NCBI RefSeq assembly: GCF_003987275.1
Contig: NZ_PIQF01000002.1
Location: 186,001 to 250,000, forward strand
Source: Idiomarina seosinensis
Lineage (GTDB): Bacteria > Pseudomonadota > Gammaproteobacteria > Enterobacterales > Alteromonadaceae
DNA: 64,000 nucleotides
Direction of reading: 5' to 3'
In this document: positions 46,421-56,156 of the stretch, piece after piece
Layout of the letters: every line of letters begins with the position of its first letter
How positions within the stretch are numbered: position 1 is the first letter of the stretch
The notes under the pieces: generated by a model
What the model was told of the DNA's origin: nothing
The model's database searches: none
The model's input: the letters and a program-made list of their open reading frames with translations, nothing else
Made by a program: the position numbers and the translations under genes

Positions 46421-48886
46421 TTACTCGATGGATGCCCGCCAGGTCGCAATATCAACCGGGCGGGCATAGTGGTAGCCCTGCATAATAATTGCGTTGTCAG
46501 CATTGTAGAGGAAGTCCGCCTGTTGCTGTGTCTCTACGCCTTCCGCCACAATCCGCATGTTCATATGATTAGCCACAGAGATAATTGTCTGGATAACGCC
46601 ATTTTTAACTCTTGGGTCAAACATCGCATCAATAAAGCTTTTATCTATCTTGAGTTCATGAACCGGCAGTCGACTGAGATAAGCAAGCGACGAGTACCCG
46701 GTGCCAAAATCATCAATCGCGAACTGTACTCCCTGGTTTGTTAAACGGTCCATTTTTGCGACGACATTCGACACATCATCAATTAACACCCCTTCAGTTA
46801 CTTCAAGCACTAATGACCGGTGTTCAATGCCTGTTTCTTTGACCAGCGCGTCAATCCAGTCCTCAAAATCTGACTTGCGGAAATGGCGCGGGCTGATATT
46901 AACCGAAATAGTAAGCCGCCGGCGTTGCTGCTGCAATTCTGCCAATAACTCACAGACTTGAGTTAGCACCCAGCGGTCGATGGCAACAATCAAATCAGAC
47001 TGTTCGGCGATTGGGATAAATTGCGCCGGAGAAATCATCCCCTGCTCCGGGTGTTGCCAACGAATTAATGCTTCGGCACTAATGATTTTGCCGGAATGTA
47101 AGCACTGCGACTGCAGCTGTAATCTAAGTTCTTCGTTGCTGAGAGCTTGCCGCAGTTGCTTCTCCATCTCAAATTGCTGTCGGACCTCTTGACTAAATTG
47201 GCTGTGATAAAAACGAAAGCTATTTCCCCCCTGCTGTTTTGCTTTGTGCATGGCGGTTTCAGCTGAACGAATCAGTTTTTCAGCCGTTGTTTCATCGTCA
47301 CCCGTTAGTTTTGCATCTGGGTAAATAGCGCACCCAATACTAATGGAGATTTTGACCTCTTCATTCATCACTAGAAACGGGTTCTCTGTAGTACTTAGCA
47401 ATAAGTTAGCTATGGCTTCAGCTTTGTGTTTCGCGTGATTACGCTGAGTACAGTTTTCAGGTAGCAGCACCGCAAAGGCATCAGCACCGAGGTGCGCCAA
47501 TGTATGCTCTCTGCCTTTTAATTCCAGCTTTAACCGTTCAGCAAATGCCTTTATTAAATCACTACCAAACTCGTAGCCACGGGCATCGTTAATATGCTGT
47601 AAACGGTCCATATCTATTAATAGTAAGGCTCCGTAGTGCTCAACTTGTCTACCAGCCAATACCTGTTGCATCAGCTCGGATAAATGAAAGCGGTTAGGTA
47701 ACGCTGTCAGCGGCTCATAGTACGCCAGAAAATGAAGCTTTTCTTCGTCTGCTTTACGCTCGGTTATATCCTCTTCTACACCGATAAAATGAGTAATTTT
47801 TCCGTCTTCATTAATAACCGGCGTAATGGTAGCCCAAACCACATAATTACTGCCGTCTTTACGTTTATTGAGCAACTCGCCGCGCCAGGTTTCCCCTGAC
47901 TTTAAGCGATTCCATAGTTGGTCGTAGGTTGTCTGCATGGTGGCGCCCGATTGAAGAACTCGGGGATTCTGACCAATTAACTCCGCCCGACTATATCCAG
48001 TCACTTCAATAAAGGCTTTATTAACGTACTCGATCTCACCATCAATGGAAGTAATCAGTACGCACTCATTGGTTTGCTCTATTGCGGTATTGAGTTTTTG
48101 CAAGTCTTTAAAATAGGCAGAGCGATCACGAGCGATTGTCTCTATGGCGCGGGCCATAAGGCCCAGCTCATCATTGTCTTTGAGTGGAATTTTAATTTCA
48201 GTCGACGCGTCTTTTAATTTTTCGACGCCCTGCTGCAAACGCTGCAAGGGGAGAGTCAATTTTCGGTGTAGGTAAAGTTTAAGCATCGAAGCCAGCACTA
48301 ACACCAATATCAGTTCTATCAGCAAGGTCCCCAACCGCTGGTTAGCTATCGCAAAAAGACTTTCCTGATGCCGATAAACAATCAGCAACGACCAGTCCTG
48401 AACTGTTTGATTGTCATCCACGGCACCAGTTAACGGCACCTTGCTAAGAAAACGATCTTGCTCTGGCTGAAAAACCAGCTCGGAGTACTTACCTGCCGAC
48501 TTTAAAAAAGGCTTCGGCAAATCATCAACAACGCGTTGCAGTCGGCGGCCTTGATCGGTCGTCATGGTCGAATAAACGACCCGCCCATAGGGATCGTAAA
48601 TTAGTGCTCTGTCTACCCTCCGGTGCACTTCCAGCTCAGCGATCACCTCTTTAATCAACTCCGGATAGCCGTAGCGGATAATGCGATTAAGAGTTGCCTG
48701 AGTTAAAAAGCCGGTGGTACGTAATTCTCGTTCAGCCAGACTTCTGTTTTCGAGCATTTGATGGTTCAGGGTTAAACCGACCAATCCGATAAAAACGCAA
48801 ATACTGACTGTCGCTACTAGTACGGTCGCCTTGGTGCTCAGGCTTTGCCAAAACTTGACTTGTTGATAGGCGCGCGTTTTCCTCAT
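46421..48886 (-). CDS. Membrane PAS-GGDEF-EAL protein, probable c-di-GMP phosphodiesterase
   Basis: Turnover enzyme for the second messenger c-di-GMP, 821 residues. TM1 (about 20-40), a periplasmic sensor (41-180), TM2 (about 187-206), HAMP (207-258), PAS (265-380), GGDEF (388-555) and EAL (570-821). The GGDEF signature is GADAF at 467-471, which should abolish or weaken cyclase activity. The EAL site is intact: EALIRW at 605, NISPRHF, EVTEGV, DDFGTGYSS at 725, KIDKSF and AEGVET at 781. The ATG overlaps the stop of the upstream binding-protein gene (TAATG), so the pair is co-translated and probably acts together. Confidence 0.9.
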   Translation of the reverse strand: MRKTRAYQQVKFWQSLSTKATVLVATVSICVFIGLVGLTLNHQMLENRSLAERELRTTGFLTQATLNRIIRYGYPELIKEVIAELEVHRRVDRALIYDPYGRVVYSTMTTDQGRRLQRVVDDLPKPFLKSAGKYSELVFQPEQDRFLSKVPLTGAVDDNQTVQDWSLLIVYRHQESLFAIANQRLGTLLIELILVLVLASMLKLYLHRKLTLPLQRLQQGVEKLKDASTEIKIPLKDNDELGLMARAIETIARDRSAYFKDLQKLNTAIEQTNECVLITSIDGEIEYVNKAFIEVTGYSRAELIGQNPRVLQSGATMQTTYDQLWNRLKSGETWRGELLNKRKDGSNYVVWATITPVINEDGKITHFIGVEEDITERKADEEKLHFLAYYEPLTALPNRFHLSELMQQVLAGRQVEHYGALLLIDMDRLQHINDARGYEFGSDLIKAFAERLKLELKGREHTLAHLGADAFAVLLPENCTQRNHAKHKAEAIANLLLSTTENPFLVMNEEVKISISIGCAIYPDAKLTGDDETTAEKLIRSAETAMHKAKQQGGNSFRFYHSQFSQEVRQQFEMEKQLRQALSNEELRLQLQSQCLHSGKIISAEALIRWQHPEQGMISPAQFIPIAEQSDLIVAIDRWVLTQVCELLAELQQQRRRLTISVNISPRHFRKSDFEDWIDALVKETGIEHRSLVLEVTEGVLIDDVSNVVAKMDRLTNQGVQFAIDDFGTGYSSLAYLSRLPVHELKIDKSFIDAMFDPRVKNGVIQTIISVANHMNMRIVAEGVETQQQADFLYNADNAIIMQGYHYARPVDIATWRASIE
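46432..46467. repeat. Inverted repeat at the add / GGDEF-EAL tail junction
   Basis: ATGCCCGCC and GGCGGGCAT are perfect 9-bp arms around 18 bases, inside the last codons of the GGDEF-EAL gene and 13 bases past the add stop. No T-run follows. It could protect mRNA ends or impede read-through from add. Confidence 0.4.
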
Positions 48887-49842
48887 TAGCGTGACTCAAC
48901 CATACAGTAATCAAGCTTAACGGGCTCTCTGAGCAATTCGTTATCTAACAAATATTTTTGCAATGATGTGGTTGCGCGCTCCAGATCAAATTCCTGCGGT
49001 CTGGTTGCGCCAATCAGTTTCAAATTGGCCAGTGCCGATGACACGCTCTCTAGTGGCATTTGAGTATTAGCAGCGATAAGCTCCATCACCTTGTGGTCCC
49101 GCGTTTTAATTTTGCTAACCGTCTGATCCCACGCCTGTCGAATATACGATTCGATATGTTGTTGATGCTGTAGCCATATACTGCGTTTTATCACCAACAC
49201 ATCAATAATTTCACCACTGATTTGACGACTATCAAAAATAATCTCAGCACCAAGCTTTTTTAACTCACCAAGGGTTGGATAAAAGCTAATTACTCCATCG
49301 ACTTGCTTGCTGTTAAACAACTCAACCTGCATGTTGGGTGTTGCCGCCACCGAAATGATTTCACGCCCCTCAAACACTCCCGCCGCTAACGCGCGATCGA
49401 GGATATAGCTGCCTACGGTCTTAATTTCGTGAGCTATTTTTAAAGGTTCGGGCTGCGCTCGCCAGTTGGGCTGCATTAACAAAGCGTCGGCGCCTAATGA
49501 AATATCAAGAACTTTGGCTACACACAAAGGATCGTTAACGTCCTGTTGATAGCTTAATGCTTCGTCTAACGTTAATAAGCCGCCGTCCAGCTGTCCCTCA
49601 GCCATTAATCTGACTACGTTAGAGGTAGCAGGTAGCAAATGAAGTTTTAGCTTTGAGGTAATTGATGAGTCTGGATTGAGTTCTTGGTAGACAAATAATG
49701 GCTGGTAGCCCAACCAACTATTACCTGCCAAATTCACGGGCTCGTGCGGTTGCGAACATGCAGCAATCAGCAACAAACCTCCGGTAAACGTTACCCATCG
49801 TTTTAGCTTCTGGATAATTTGATAACCGGAGGTGATACGCAT
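48886..49842 (-). CDS. Periplasmic substrate-binding lipoprotein (NMT1/TauA-like)
   Basis: Solute-binding protein of the NrtA/SsuA/TauA/ThiY type, 318 residues. A signal sequence with lipobox LLLIAAC anchors it as a lipoprotein (+2 Ser). The fold shows NSWLGYQPLFVYQEL, LMAEGQLDGGLLTLDEAL and NSKQVDGVISFYPTL, features of this class. No permease or ATPase gene is near. It is translationally coupled to the membrane GGDEF-EAL protein, so a sensory rather than transport role is likely. The ligand cannot be told from sequence. Confidence 0.82.
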   Translation of the reverse strand: MRITSGYQIIQKLKRWVTFTGGLLLIAACSQPHEPVNLAGNSWLGYQPLFVYQELNPDSSITSKLKLHLLPATSNVVRLMAEGQLDGGLLTLDEALSYQQDVNDPLCVAKVLDISLGADALLMQPNWRAQPEPLKIAHEIKTVGSYILDRALAAGVFEGREIISVAATPNMQVELFNSKQVDGVISFYPTLGELKKLGAEIIFDSRQISGEIIDVLVIKRSIWLQHQQHIESYIRQAWDQTVSKIKTRDHKVMELIAANTQMPLESVSSALANLKLIGATRPQEFDLERATTSLQKYLLDNELLREPVKLDYCMVESR

Positions 49843-49875
49843 GGTTACGCCTTCACACTAGATAATCTTTGCTTG

Positions 49876-50445
49876 CTAGAAGGGAATGTCATCATCAAAG
49901 TCCGTAGCATCCGGAGAAAATGGTTGCGGTTGCGATGGCTGCTGCGGCTGTTGCTGTGGGCGCGATTGCGGTGCATTCCCCTGATTACCCGTATTTTGCT
50001 GTTGCGGCGCATTCTGCTGATAACCTTGCTGATAACCACCCGCCTGAGCCGGCGCTGGCTGGCCTTGGTTCATATTCTGGTTCATGTTGTCGCCCATGCC
50101 GCCACCGCGAGAGTCCAGCATTTGCATTTCATTCACAACAATCTCTGTGGTGTAGCGGTCCTGGCCTTCCTGAGTTTGCCATTTACGTGTTTGCAGGCGA
50201 CCTTCAATGTACACTTTCGAGCCTTTTTTCAGATATTCGCCCACAATTTCAGCGAGCCGGCGGTAAGCTACGCAGCGGTGCCATTCTGTCTGCTCACGAG
50301 GTTCGCCGGTTTGCTTATCTTTCCAGGTTTCGCTGGTTGCAATCGACAAGTTAGCGATCGCTGTACTGTTTTGGGTATATCTGATTTCCGGATCGGCGCC
50401 AAGGTTACCAATTAGAATGACTTTATTCACACCGCGACTGGCCAT
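49876..50445 (-). CDS. ssb: Single-stranded DNA-binding protein
   Basis: Tetrameric SSB, 189 residues. The N-terminal OB fold (residues 1-112: [44 protein letters not shown]) is followed by a Gly/Gln/Pro/Asn-rich linker and the acidic tip DFDDDIPF that recruits partner proteins. AGGAGAA precedes the ATG. It is close to uvrA as in E. coli, but here a YajR-type transporter lies between and ssb is not directly divergent from uvrA. Confidence 0.97.
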   Translation of the reverse strand: MASRGVNKVILIGNLGADPEIRYTQNSTAIANLSIATSETWKDKQTGEPREQTEWHRCVAYRRLAEIVGEYLKKGSKVYIEGRLQTRKWQTQEGQDRYTTEIVVNEMQMLDSRGGGMGDNMNQNMNQGQPAPAQAGGYQQGYQQNAPQQQNTGNQGNAPQSRPQQQPQQPSQPQPFSPDATDFDDDIPF

Positions 50446-50498
50446 GCTGTTCTCCTGTTTCGTCTATCTTTAACTTATTGAATTTTTTAAATATTCTG

Positions 50499-51872
50499 TT
50501 ATTTATACTGTTGCAAGAGACCTTGCACGGTCTCTTCATCATAACGCTTTTTATCGACTTTTAAATAACTAATTTTATCGTCTTCAGCATAACGTACTTC
50601 CTCAACGCCAGCGACCGATAGCAGCTGTTCGTTAAGTTCTTTTATGACACTTAATGCTTCTATGTGTTGCAGAGATATCGCCACATTAGTCACCGGCTTT
50701 GGGTTTTTCATAGCAACGGTGAATAATAACCAAAAGCATAGCAGTACTAATGAGGCGATACCGAGTCCTGCCAGCTGAAACTGTTGTAAGAACCAACCTC
50801 CTCCAGCACCGCCAATAAAGGCCCCCAGAAACTGGCAGGTGGCGTATAAGCCACTGGCACTTCCTTTACTACCCGCAGGTGCAATTCGAGTTAATAAGGA
50901 TGGTAGCGAGGCTTCGAGATAATTAAAGCCGGAAAAAAATACCACCAACGCCAATGCCAGACCCGCCATACCAACGGCTACAAAGTCCGCCAGTGCTATT
51001 GCGACAATAAGCATAACTAGCGCAATCCGAAACCAAAAAACTTGATTGTCGGTGCGTGAACTGCGAATGATCATCGGCACCATAACAGCTATGGAGAGCA
51101 GCAGAGTTGGTAAGTAAAACCAAGCATGGGTAGCCGTATCAAAACCGGCATTTTGCAGTTGCGTCGGTAACGTAATAAACCAGGCGGTTAACACCGCATG
51201 CAAGACAAATACACCCAGATTCAACTGCCATAACTGACCGTTTTTTAACAAGCCTTTTAACTCAGAAGCCACCGGTAATGCTTCTCTTCGGGCGCTACGC
51301 GTGGTGACTCGCGGCACACTCACCACCAGCACGATAATTCCGACAACGCCGCTAGCTGCTGTAAACCAAAATAAACCTGATAAACCAAGCCAACTACCTA
51401 ATAGCGGCCCGGCAACCATCGCTAGCGCAAACGCAAGACCAATACACATGCCTATAATAGCCATTACTTTAGTGCGTTGTTGCTCCCGCGAAACATCCGC
51501 TGCCATTGCTAGAATCGCAGCGGCAATGGCACCTAATCCTTGAATTGCCCGACCCACCGCAACCATCCACAAGCTATCGGCCATTGCAGCGACAACACTG
51601 CCGATGATAAACACGCATAGTCCGCCAATGATTATCGGCCGGCGGCCGACACGATCGGATAACATGCCGAGAGGAATTTGCAATAACGCTTGTGTCAGTC
51701 CATACGCCCCTAAGGTGATGCCCATTAACAGCGCGCTGTAGTCAGGGTACTCGCGAGCATAAATAGCCAACACCGGCATGATCAAAAACAGCCCCAGCAT
51801 GCGTATTCCAAACACGGACGCCAGCGCGACAGAAGCTCTTTTTTCGGTTTTGTTGAGTGTCTGTTGATTCAT
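50499..51872 (-). CDS. yajR: YajR-type major facilitator transporter
   Basis: Proton-driven MFS exporter, 457 residues, of unknown substrate. Twelve predicted helices include FGIRMLGLFLIMPVLAIYA, the motif A segment GMLSDRVGRRPII and GRAIQGLGAIAAAIL. After the last helix comes a soluble ferredoxin-like domain (about residues 390-457, SVAGVEEVRYAEDDKISYLKV) that is the hallmark of YajR. I start it at ATG 51872 (MNQQTLNKTEKRASVAL); the upstream frame crosses the promoter gap with uvrA. Confidence 0.87.
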   Translation of the reverse strand: MNQQTLNKTEKRASVALASVFGIRMLGLFLIMPVLAIYAREYPDYSALLMGITLGAYGLTQALLQIPLGMLSDRVGRRPIIIGGLCVFIIGSVVAAMADSLWMVAVGRAIQGLGAIAAAILAMAADVSREQQRTKVMAIIGMCIGLAFALAMVAGPLLGSWLGLSGLFWFTAASGVVGIIVLVVSVPRVTTRSARREALPVASELKGLLKNGQLWQLNLGVFVLHAVLTAWFITLPTQLQNAGFDTATHAWFYLPTLLLSIAVMVPMIIRSSRTDNQVFWFRIALVMLIVAIALADFVAVGMAGLALALVVFFSGFNYLEASLPSLLTRIAPAGSKGSASGLYATCQFLGAFIGGAGGGWFLQQFQLAGLGIASLVLLCFWLLFTVAMKNPKPVTNVAISLQHIEALSVIKELNEQLLSVAGVEEVRYAEDDKISYLKVDKKRYDEETVQGLLQQYK

Positions 51873-51903
51873 TTGCACAGCTTGTAAATTCAAACAAGTC
51901 AGC

Positions 51904-51909
51904 ATTGTA
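51904..51909 (-). promoter_or_regulatory. Extended -10 for yajR
   Basis: TGGTACAAT on the minus strand is an extended -10 element, 32 bases before the yajR ATG. Its -35 zone would overlap the uvrA -10 on the other strand. No strong -35 is seen. Confidence 0.4.
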
Positions 51910-51929
51910 CCAGATGCGGTTGGGTGTGC

Positions 51930-51935
51930 GATAAT
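51930..51935 (+). promoter_or_regulatory. Extended -10 for uvrA
   Basis: TGCGATAAT is an extended -10 element 30 bases before the uvrA ATG; a TTGTAC lies 19 bases upstream. No LexA-type CTGT-N8-ACAG palindrome was found in this gap. Confidence 0.4.
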
Positions 51936-51964
51936 GTTGTCAGCTAGCCAACAGGAATAGATGA

Positions 51965-54787
51965 ATGGATACCATAGAAGTACGCGGAGCAAGAACTCAC
52001 AATCTAAAGAACTTTAATTTATCAATTCCTCGCAACAAGCTGGTGGTGATCACCGGCTTGTCGGGATCCGGTAAGTCATCTTTGGCCTTCGATACACTGT
52101 ATGCGGAAGGCCAGCGACGCTACGTTGAATCCTTATCGGCTTACGCAAGGCAGTTTTTATCATTAATGGAAAAGCCCGACGTTGACTCTATCGAGGGTTT
52201 GTCGCCTGCGATCTCTATCGAACAGAAGTCTACCTCGCACAACCCCCGTTCAACGGTAGGCACAATCACCGAGATTTATGACTATTTACGGCTCATGTTT
52301 GCGCGGGTCGGTGAACCGAGATGCCCGACCCATGACGTACCGCTAGCGGCGCAAACTGTCTCGCAAATGGTGGATAAGGTATTGCAGGCGCCGGAAGGGG
52401 CAAAGCGGATGCTGCTTGCGCCGATTATTCAGAATCGTAAAGGTGAGCACCTTAAAGTACTTGAGAACCTTGCACTTCAAGGTTTTATTCGTGCCCGCAT
52501 TGACGGCGAAATCTGTGATCTTAGCGATCCACCGACACTGGAACTTCAGAAAAAGCATACCATTGAAGTCGTGGTTGACCGTTTTAAAGTGCGCGACGGC
52601 CTGGAGCAGCGTCTGGCAGAATCGTTTGAGACTGCGCTCGAAATGAGTGGCGGCACCGCCTTAGTCGTACCAATGGAGGGTGACGATGAAAGTCTGGTGT
52701 TCTCGGCCAACTTCGCCTGCCCTCATTGTGGCTTTAGCATGCAAGAACTGGAGCCCCGGTTATTCTCCTTTAATAACCCGGCTGGTGCCTGTACGCGCTG
52801 TGATGGCTTAGGGGTTGAACAGTTTTTTGATCCCGCCAAGGTTGTTACTAACGATGAGCTATCGTTAACCGGCGGCGCTATCCGGGGTTGGGATAAACGC
52901 AACTTCTATTATTACCAAATGCTGCAGTCCCTGGCCAAACACTATGGATTTAAACTGGCATCACCGTTTAAAGAGCTCGATGAGGACATTCGTCACAAAA
53001 TATTATTCGGTAGCGGTCAGGAACAGATTAAGTTTACTTACATGAACGACCGCGGCGACAAGGTGGTTCGAGAACACCCGTTTGAAGGGATTATCCCGAA
53101 TATGCAACGGCGGTACCGCGAGACTGAATCACAAGCGGTTCGCGAAGATCTCTCAAAATATATCGCCGTCCAGCCCTGCGAAAGCTGTCATGGGGCGCGT
53201 TTACGTACCGAAGCACGCCATGTATTCATTAATAATACGACACTCCCACAAATCGTTGAGCAATCTATTGGTAATGCGCTGGAGTTTTTTAATAGCCTCG
53301 AGTTGGAAGGCCAAAGAGCGCAAATTGCGGAAAAGATTTTAAAGGAAATTAATGACCGGCTGCACTTTCTGGTAAACGTCGGACTCAATTATTTGAGTCT
53401 CTCGCGCAGCGCAGAAACTTTGTCAGGGGGCGAGGCCCAACGAATTCGGCTGGCCAGCCAAATTGGCGCGGGACTGGTTGGCGTTATGTATGTGCTTGAT
53501 GAACCAAGTATTGGCTTGCATCAACGCGATAACGAACGCCTGTTAAACACGCTGACCCACTTGCGTGATTTAGGTAATACCGTGCTTGTCGTTGAGCACG
53601 ATGAAGACGCCATTCGGCAGGCAGACCATGTCATTGATATCGGTCCTGGCGCCGGGGTCCACGGTGGTGAAATTATCGCTCAGGGCGATGTCAATGACAT
53701 TGTAGCTAGTGAAGACTCACTTACCGGCGACTATCTATCTGGTAGAAAACAAATAGATATACCGGAAGAACGTCATGCTCCAGGCAAGCATGAACTGGTG
53801 ATCAAAGGGGCCAGTGGCAATAACTTAAAAAATGTCGATTTTCACTTACCTTTAGGCATTTTGACCTGTGTCACCGGTGTTTCAGGGTCAGGTAAATCAA
53901 CATTGGTTAATGATACGCTATTCCACATCGCCCACCATGAGCTTAATGGTGCGACAACCGGTGAGCCGGCGCCATTCGACAGTGTTGATGGGATGCAACA
54001 TCTCGACAAAGTGGTGGATATCGACCAAAGCCCGATTGGCAGGACCCCTCGCTCTAACCCGGCGACATATACCGGTATCTTTACCCCTATTCGCGAACTG
54101 TTCGCAGGCGTTCCAGAGGCGCGAGCCCGAGGTTACAAACCGGGTCGCTTTAGTTTTAATGTTCGCGGCGGCCGCTGCGAAGCCTGTCAGGGCGATGGCG
54201 TGATCAAAGTCGAAATGCACTTCCTGCCCGACGTCTATGTGCCTTGCGATATTTGTAAGGGAAAACGCTATAATAGAGAGACACTCGATATTCAGTATAA
54301 GGGTAAAAATATTAACCAAGTACTGGATATGACGATTGAGGAAGCGCGGGAGTTCTTTGACCCAATACCTGCAATTGCCCGCAAGCTGCAGACATTGATG
54401 GACGTTGGCCTTTCTTACGTCCGTCTTGGCCAGTCGGCAACGACATTATCCGGCGGCGAAGCACAGCGAGTGAAGTTATCGCGTGAATTATCAAAACGAG
54501 ATACAGGTCAGACGTTGTATATTCTAGACGAACCAACGACTGGTTTGCACTTTCATGATATCAAGCAGCTGCTGTCGGTTATCCATCGCTTGCGAGATCA
54601 TGGCAATACAGTTGTCGTCATTGAGCACAATTTAGACGTAATAAAAACAGCCGACTGGATTATAGACCTGGGTCCTGAAGGAGGTTCCGGCGGTGGGGAA
54701 ATTATCGCCCAGGGTACTCCGGAAACTATTTGTGAGGTTGAGAAATCCCACACAGCACGCTTTTTAAAGCCCATGCTCAACCGATAA
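51965..54787 (+). CDS. uvrA: Excinuclease ABC subunit A
   Basis: Damage-recognition ATPase of nucleotide excision repair, 940 residues. It carries two ABC modules with Walker [15 protein letters not shown] (near residue 31) and [13 protein letters not shown] (near 640), signatures [16 protein letters not shown] and [15 protein letters not shown], and zinc-finger cysteines in CPHCGF/CTRCDG and [17 protein letters not shown]. Length matches E. coli UvrA exactly. AGGA lies upstream of the ATG. It is divergent from yajR. Confidence 0.98.
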   Translation: MDTIEVRGARTHNLKNFNLSIPRNKLVVITGLSGSGKSSLAFDTLYAEGQRRYVESLSAYARQFLSLMEKPDVDSIEGLSPAISIEQKSTSHNPRSTVGTITEIYDYLRLMFARVGEPRCPTHDVPLAAQTVSQMVDKVLQAPEGAKRMLLAPIIQNRKGEHLKVLENLALQGFIRARIDGEICDLSDPPTLELQKKHTIEVVVDRFKVRDGLEQRLAESFETALEMSGGTALVVPMEGDDESLVFSANFACPHCGFSMQELEPRLFSFNNPAGACTRCDGLGVEQFFDPAKVVTNDELSLTGGAIRGWDKRNFYYYQMLQSLAKHYGFKLASPFKELDEDIRHKILFGSGQEQIKFTYMNDRGDKVVREHPFEGIIPNMQRRYRETESQAVREDLSKYIAVQPCESCHGARLRTEARHVFINNTTLPQIVEQSIGNALEFFNSLELEGQRAQIAEKILKEINDRLHFLVNVGLNYLSLSRSAETLSGGEAQRIRLASQIGAGLVGVMYVLDEPSIGLHQRDNERLLNTLTHLRDLGNTVLVVEHDEDAIRQADHVIDIGPGAGVHGGEIIAQGDVNDIVASEDSLTGDYLSGRKQIDIPEERHAPGKHELVIKGASGNNLKNVDFHLPLGILTCVTGVSGSGKSTLVNDTLFHIAHHELNGATTGEPAPFDSVDGMQHLDKVVDIDQSPIGRTPRSNPATYTGIFTPIRELFAGVPEARARGYKPGRFSFNVRGGRCEACQGDGVIKVEMHFLPDVYVPCDICKGKRYNRETLDIQYKGKNINQVLDMTIEEAREFFDPIPAIARKLQTLMDVGLSYVRLGQSATTLSGGEAQRVKLSRELSKRDTGQTLYILDEPTTGLHFHDIKQLLSVIHRLRDHGNTVVVIEHNLDVIKTADWIIDLGPEGGSGGGEIIAQGTPETICEVEKSHTARFLKPMLNR

Positions 54788-54802
54788 TTTGGTAAGAAAC
54801 TA

Positions 54803-55210
54803 ATGTTAGAAGAAGAGTTTAAAGTTCGTTTTTACGAGACCGATGCGTTAGGTCATGTTAACAATACGGTTGTTCCCATGTGGATCGAAACCGGCCGTTT
54901 GCCAATCTTTGAGTTTTTTGGCGAAATGTCTCCAGATACACAAAGTTTAATTGTGGCCCGGCTGGAAGTTGACTACTCACGACCGATATTTTTCGGTAGC
55001 AATGTCACCGTAAAAACCTATGTCAGTAGATTAGGCGGTTCATCGTTTGATATTACCACCGAAATCTGGCAAAAAGACGAACTCTGCGCCAAAGGTAAAA
55101 CAATACTGGTTTATTTTGACTTTGGGCAGCAAAAATCAATACCGTTAACCGACGGTTTAAGAACACGATTAGCGACATTAACGCATCCGGAGTATCCCCT
55201 TGACGCGTGA
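54803..55210 (+). CDS. Acyl-CoA thioesterase, hot-dog fold (4HBT/YbgC-like)
   Basis: Probable thioesterase, 135 residues. The 4-hydroxybenzoyl-CoA thioesterase motif FYETDALGHVNNTVVPMWIE holds the catalytic Asp, followed by VDYSRPIFFGSNVTVKTYV and a C-terminal ILVYFDF strand. The substrate cannot be read from sequence; short acyl-CoA is typical for the group. It lies 15 bases after uvrA and overlaps glsA by 11 bases, so the three are probably co-transcribed. Confidence 0.86.
   Translation: MLEEEFKVRFYETDALGHVNNTVVPMWIETGRLPIFEFFGEMSPDTQSLIVARLEVDYSRPIFFGSNVTVKTYVSRLGGSSFDITTEIWQKDELCAKGKTILVYFDFGQQKSIPLTDGLRTRLATLTHPEYPLDA
55189..55192 (+). promoter_or_regulatory. Ribosome binding site supporting the glsA TTG start
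   Basis: GGAG seven bases before TTG 55200, within the end of the thioesterase gene. No suitably placed ATG exists before the conserved core. Confidence 0.5.
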
Positions 55211-56156
55211 TCTAGTTAGTGGTGGCCAATATATTCATGCTCCTGACGACCTTAACCGGTTGTTACAAGACATCTACGATGAAGCATTGACCATTAAACA
55301 AGGTAAAGTCGCCGACTATATTCCGGCACTGGCTGCGGTGAACCCTGACTACTGTGCCTTAACTTTGGCGACCTTGGACGGCGAAGTTTTTAATGTCGGC
55401 GATACTAAGCAACAATTTTCTATTCAGTCAGTGTCCAAAATTTTTGGGCTGATGCTGGCGATGGAGCGTTTAGGCGACGACCTTTGGCAGCGCGTTAAAA
55501 TGGAGCCTTCCGGTCAGGCTTTTAACTCTATCGTGCAGCTTGAGTGGGAAAAAGGTATTCCACGAAATCCGATGATTAACGCCGGTGCAATATTAGTTAG
55601 TGATGTGCTGGTTAGTCATTACTCCGCAAGTAAAAATGCGGTGCTGAGCCTAGTTCGTAGCCTCTGTGGTAATGACCGGATATACGCCAACGATGAGGTC
55701 CACCAATCTGAAAAAGAACACGGTCACAGGAATTCGGCGCTCGCCCACCTAATGAAGAGCTTTGGTAATATTGAATCCGATGTAGACGAGTTGCTGGATC
55801 ATTATTTTTGGCAGTGCGCGCTAACCATGACCTGTGAAAATCTTGCTCGTTCACTGACCTTCTTAGCCAATGACGGGGTTTGCCCCTTTTCCAAAAAGGA
55901 AATCATGTCTAAGCGTGATTCGCAGCGAATTAATGCCTTGCTTTCAACCAGCGGAATGTATGACCAAAGTGGCGAGTTTGCTTTTACGGTTGGTGTACCC
56001 GCAAAAAGTGGTGTCGGTGGTGGTATCGTCGCAATTGTTCCGGACTTTGGCGTCATCGCCGCCTGGAGCCCTAAATTGAATGAATACGGCAACAGTGCAA
56101 GAGGCATGTTTATGGTTAGGGAACTCGCGAATAAATTGGGGCTTAGTGTTTATTAA
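55200..56156 (+). CDS. glsA: Glutaminase
   Basis: Serine-type glutaminase hydrolysing glutamine to glutamate and ammonia. The 318-residue protein has the beta-lactamase-like SIQSVSKIFGL (catalytic Ser-x-x-Lys), GIPRNPMINAGAI, LMKSFGN and PAKSGVGGGIVAIVP motifs. The likely start is TTG 55200 with GGAG upstream; it overlaps the thioesterase gene. Its stop overlaps the stop of the convergent binding-protein gene within TTAA. Confidence 0.95.
   Translation: MTRDLVSGGQYIHAPDDLNRLLQDIYDEALTIKQGKVADYIPALAAVNPDYCALTLATLDGEVFNVGDTKQQFSIQSVSKIFGLMLAMERLGDDLWQRVKMEPSGQAFNSIVQLEWEKGIPRNPMINAGAILVSDVLVSHYSASKNAVLSLVRSLCGNDRIYANDEVHQSEKEHGHRNSALAHLMKSFGNIESDVDELLDHYFWQCALTMTCENLARSLTFLANDGVCPFSKKEIMSKRDSQRINALLSTSGMYDQSGEFAFTVGVPAKSGVGGGIVAIVPDFGVIAAWSPKLNEYGNSARGMFMVRELANKLGLSVY

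Noticed and set aside
51873-51964. LexA box for uvrA
   Set aside because: No CTGT-N8-ACAG-like palindrome; the nearest pair (TGT and ACA near 51940) has the wrong spacing.
51873-51992. 40-residue N-terminal extension of the YajR-type transporter
   Set aside because: It crosses the divergent promoter gap and overlaps uvrA; family similarity begins at ATG 51872.
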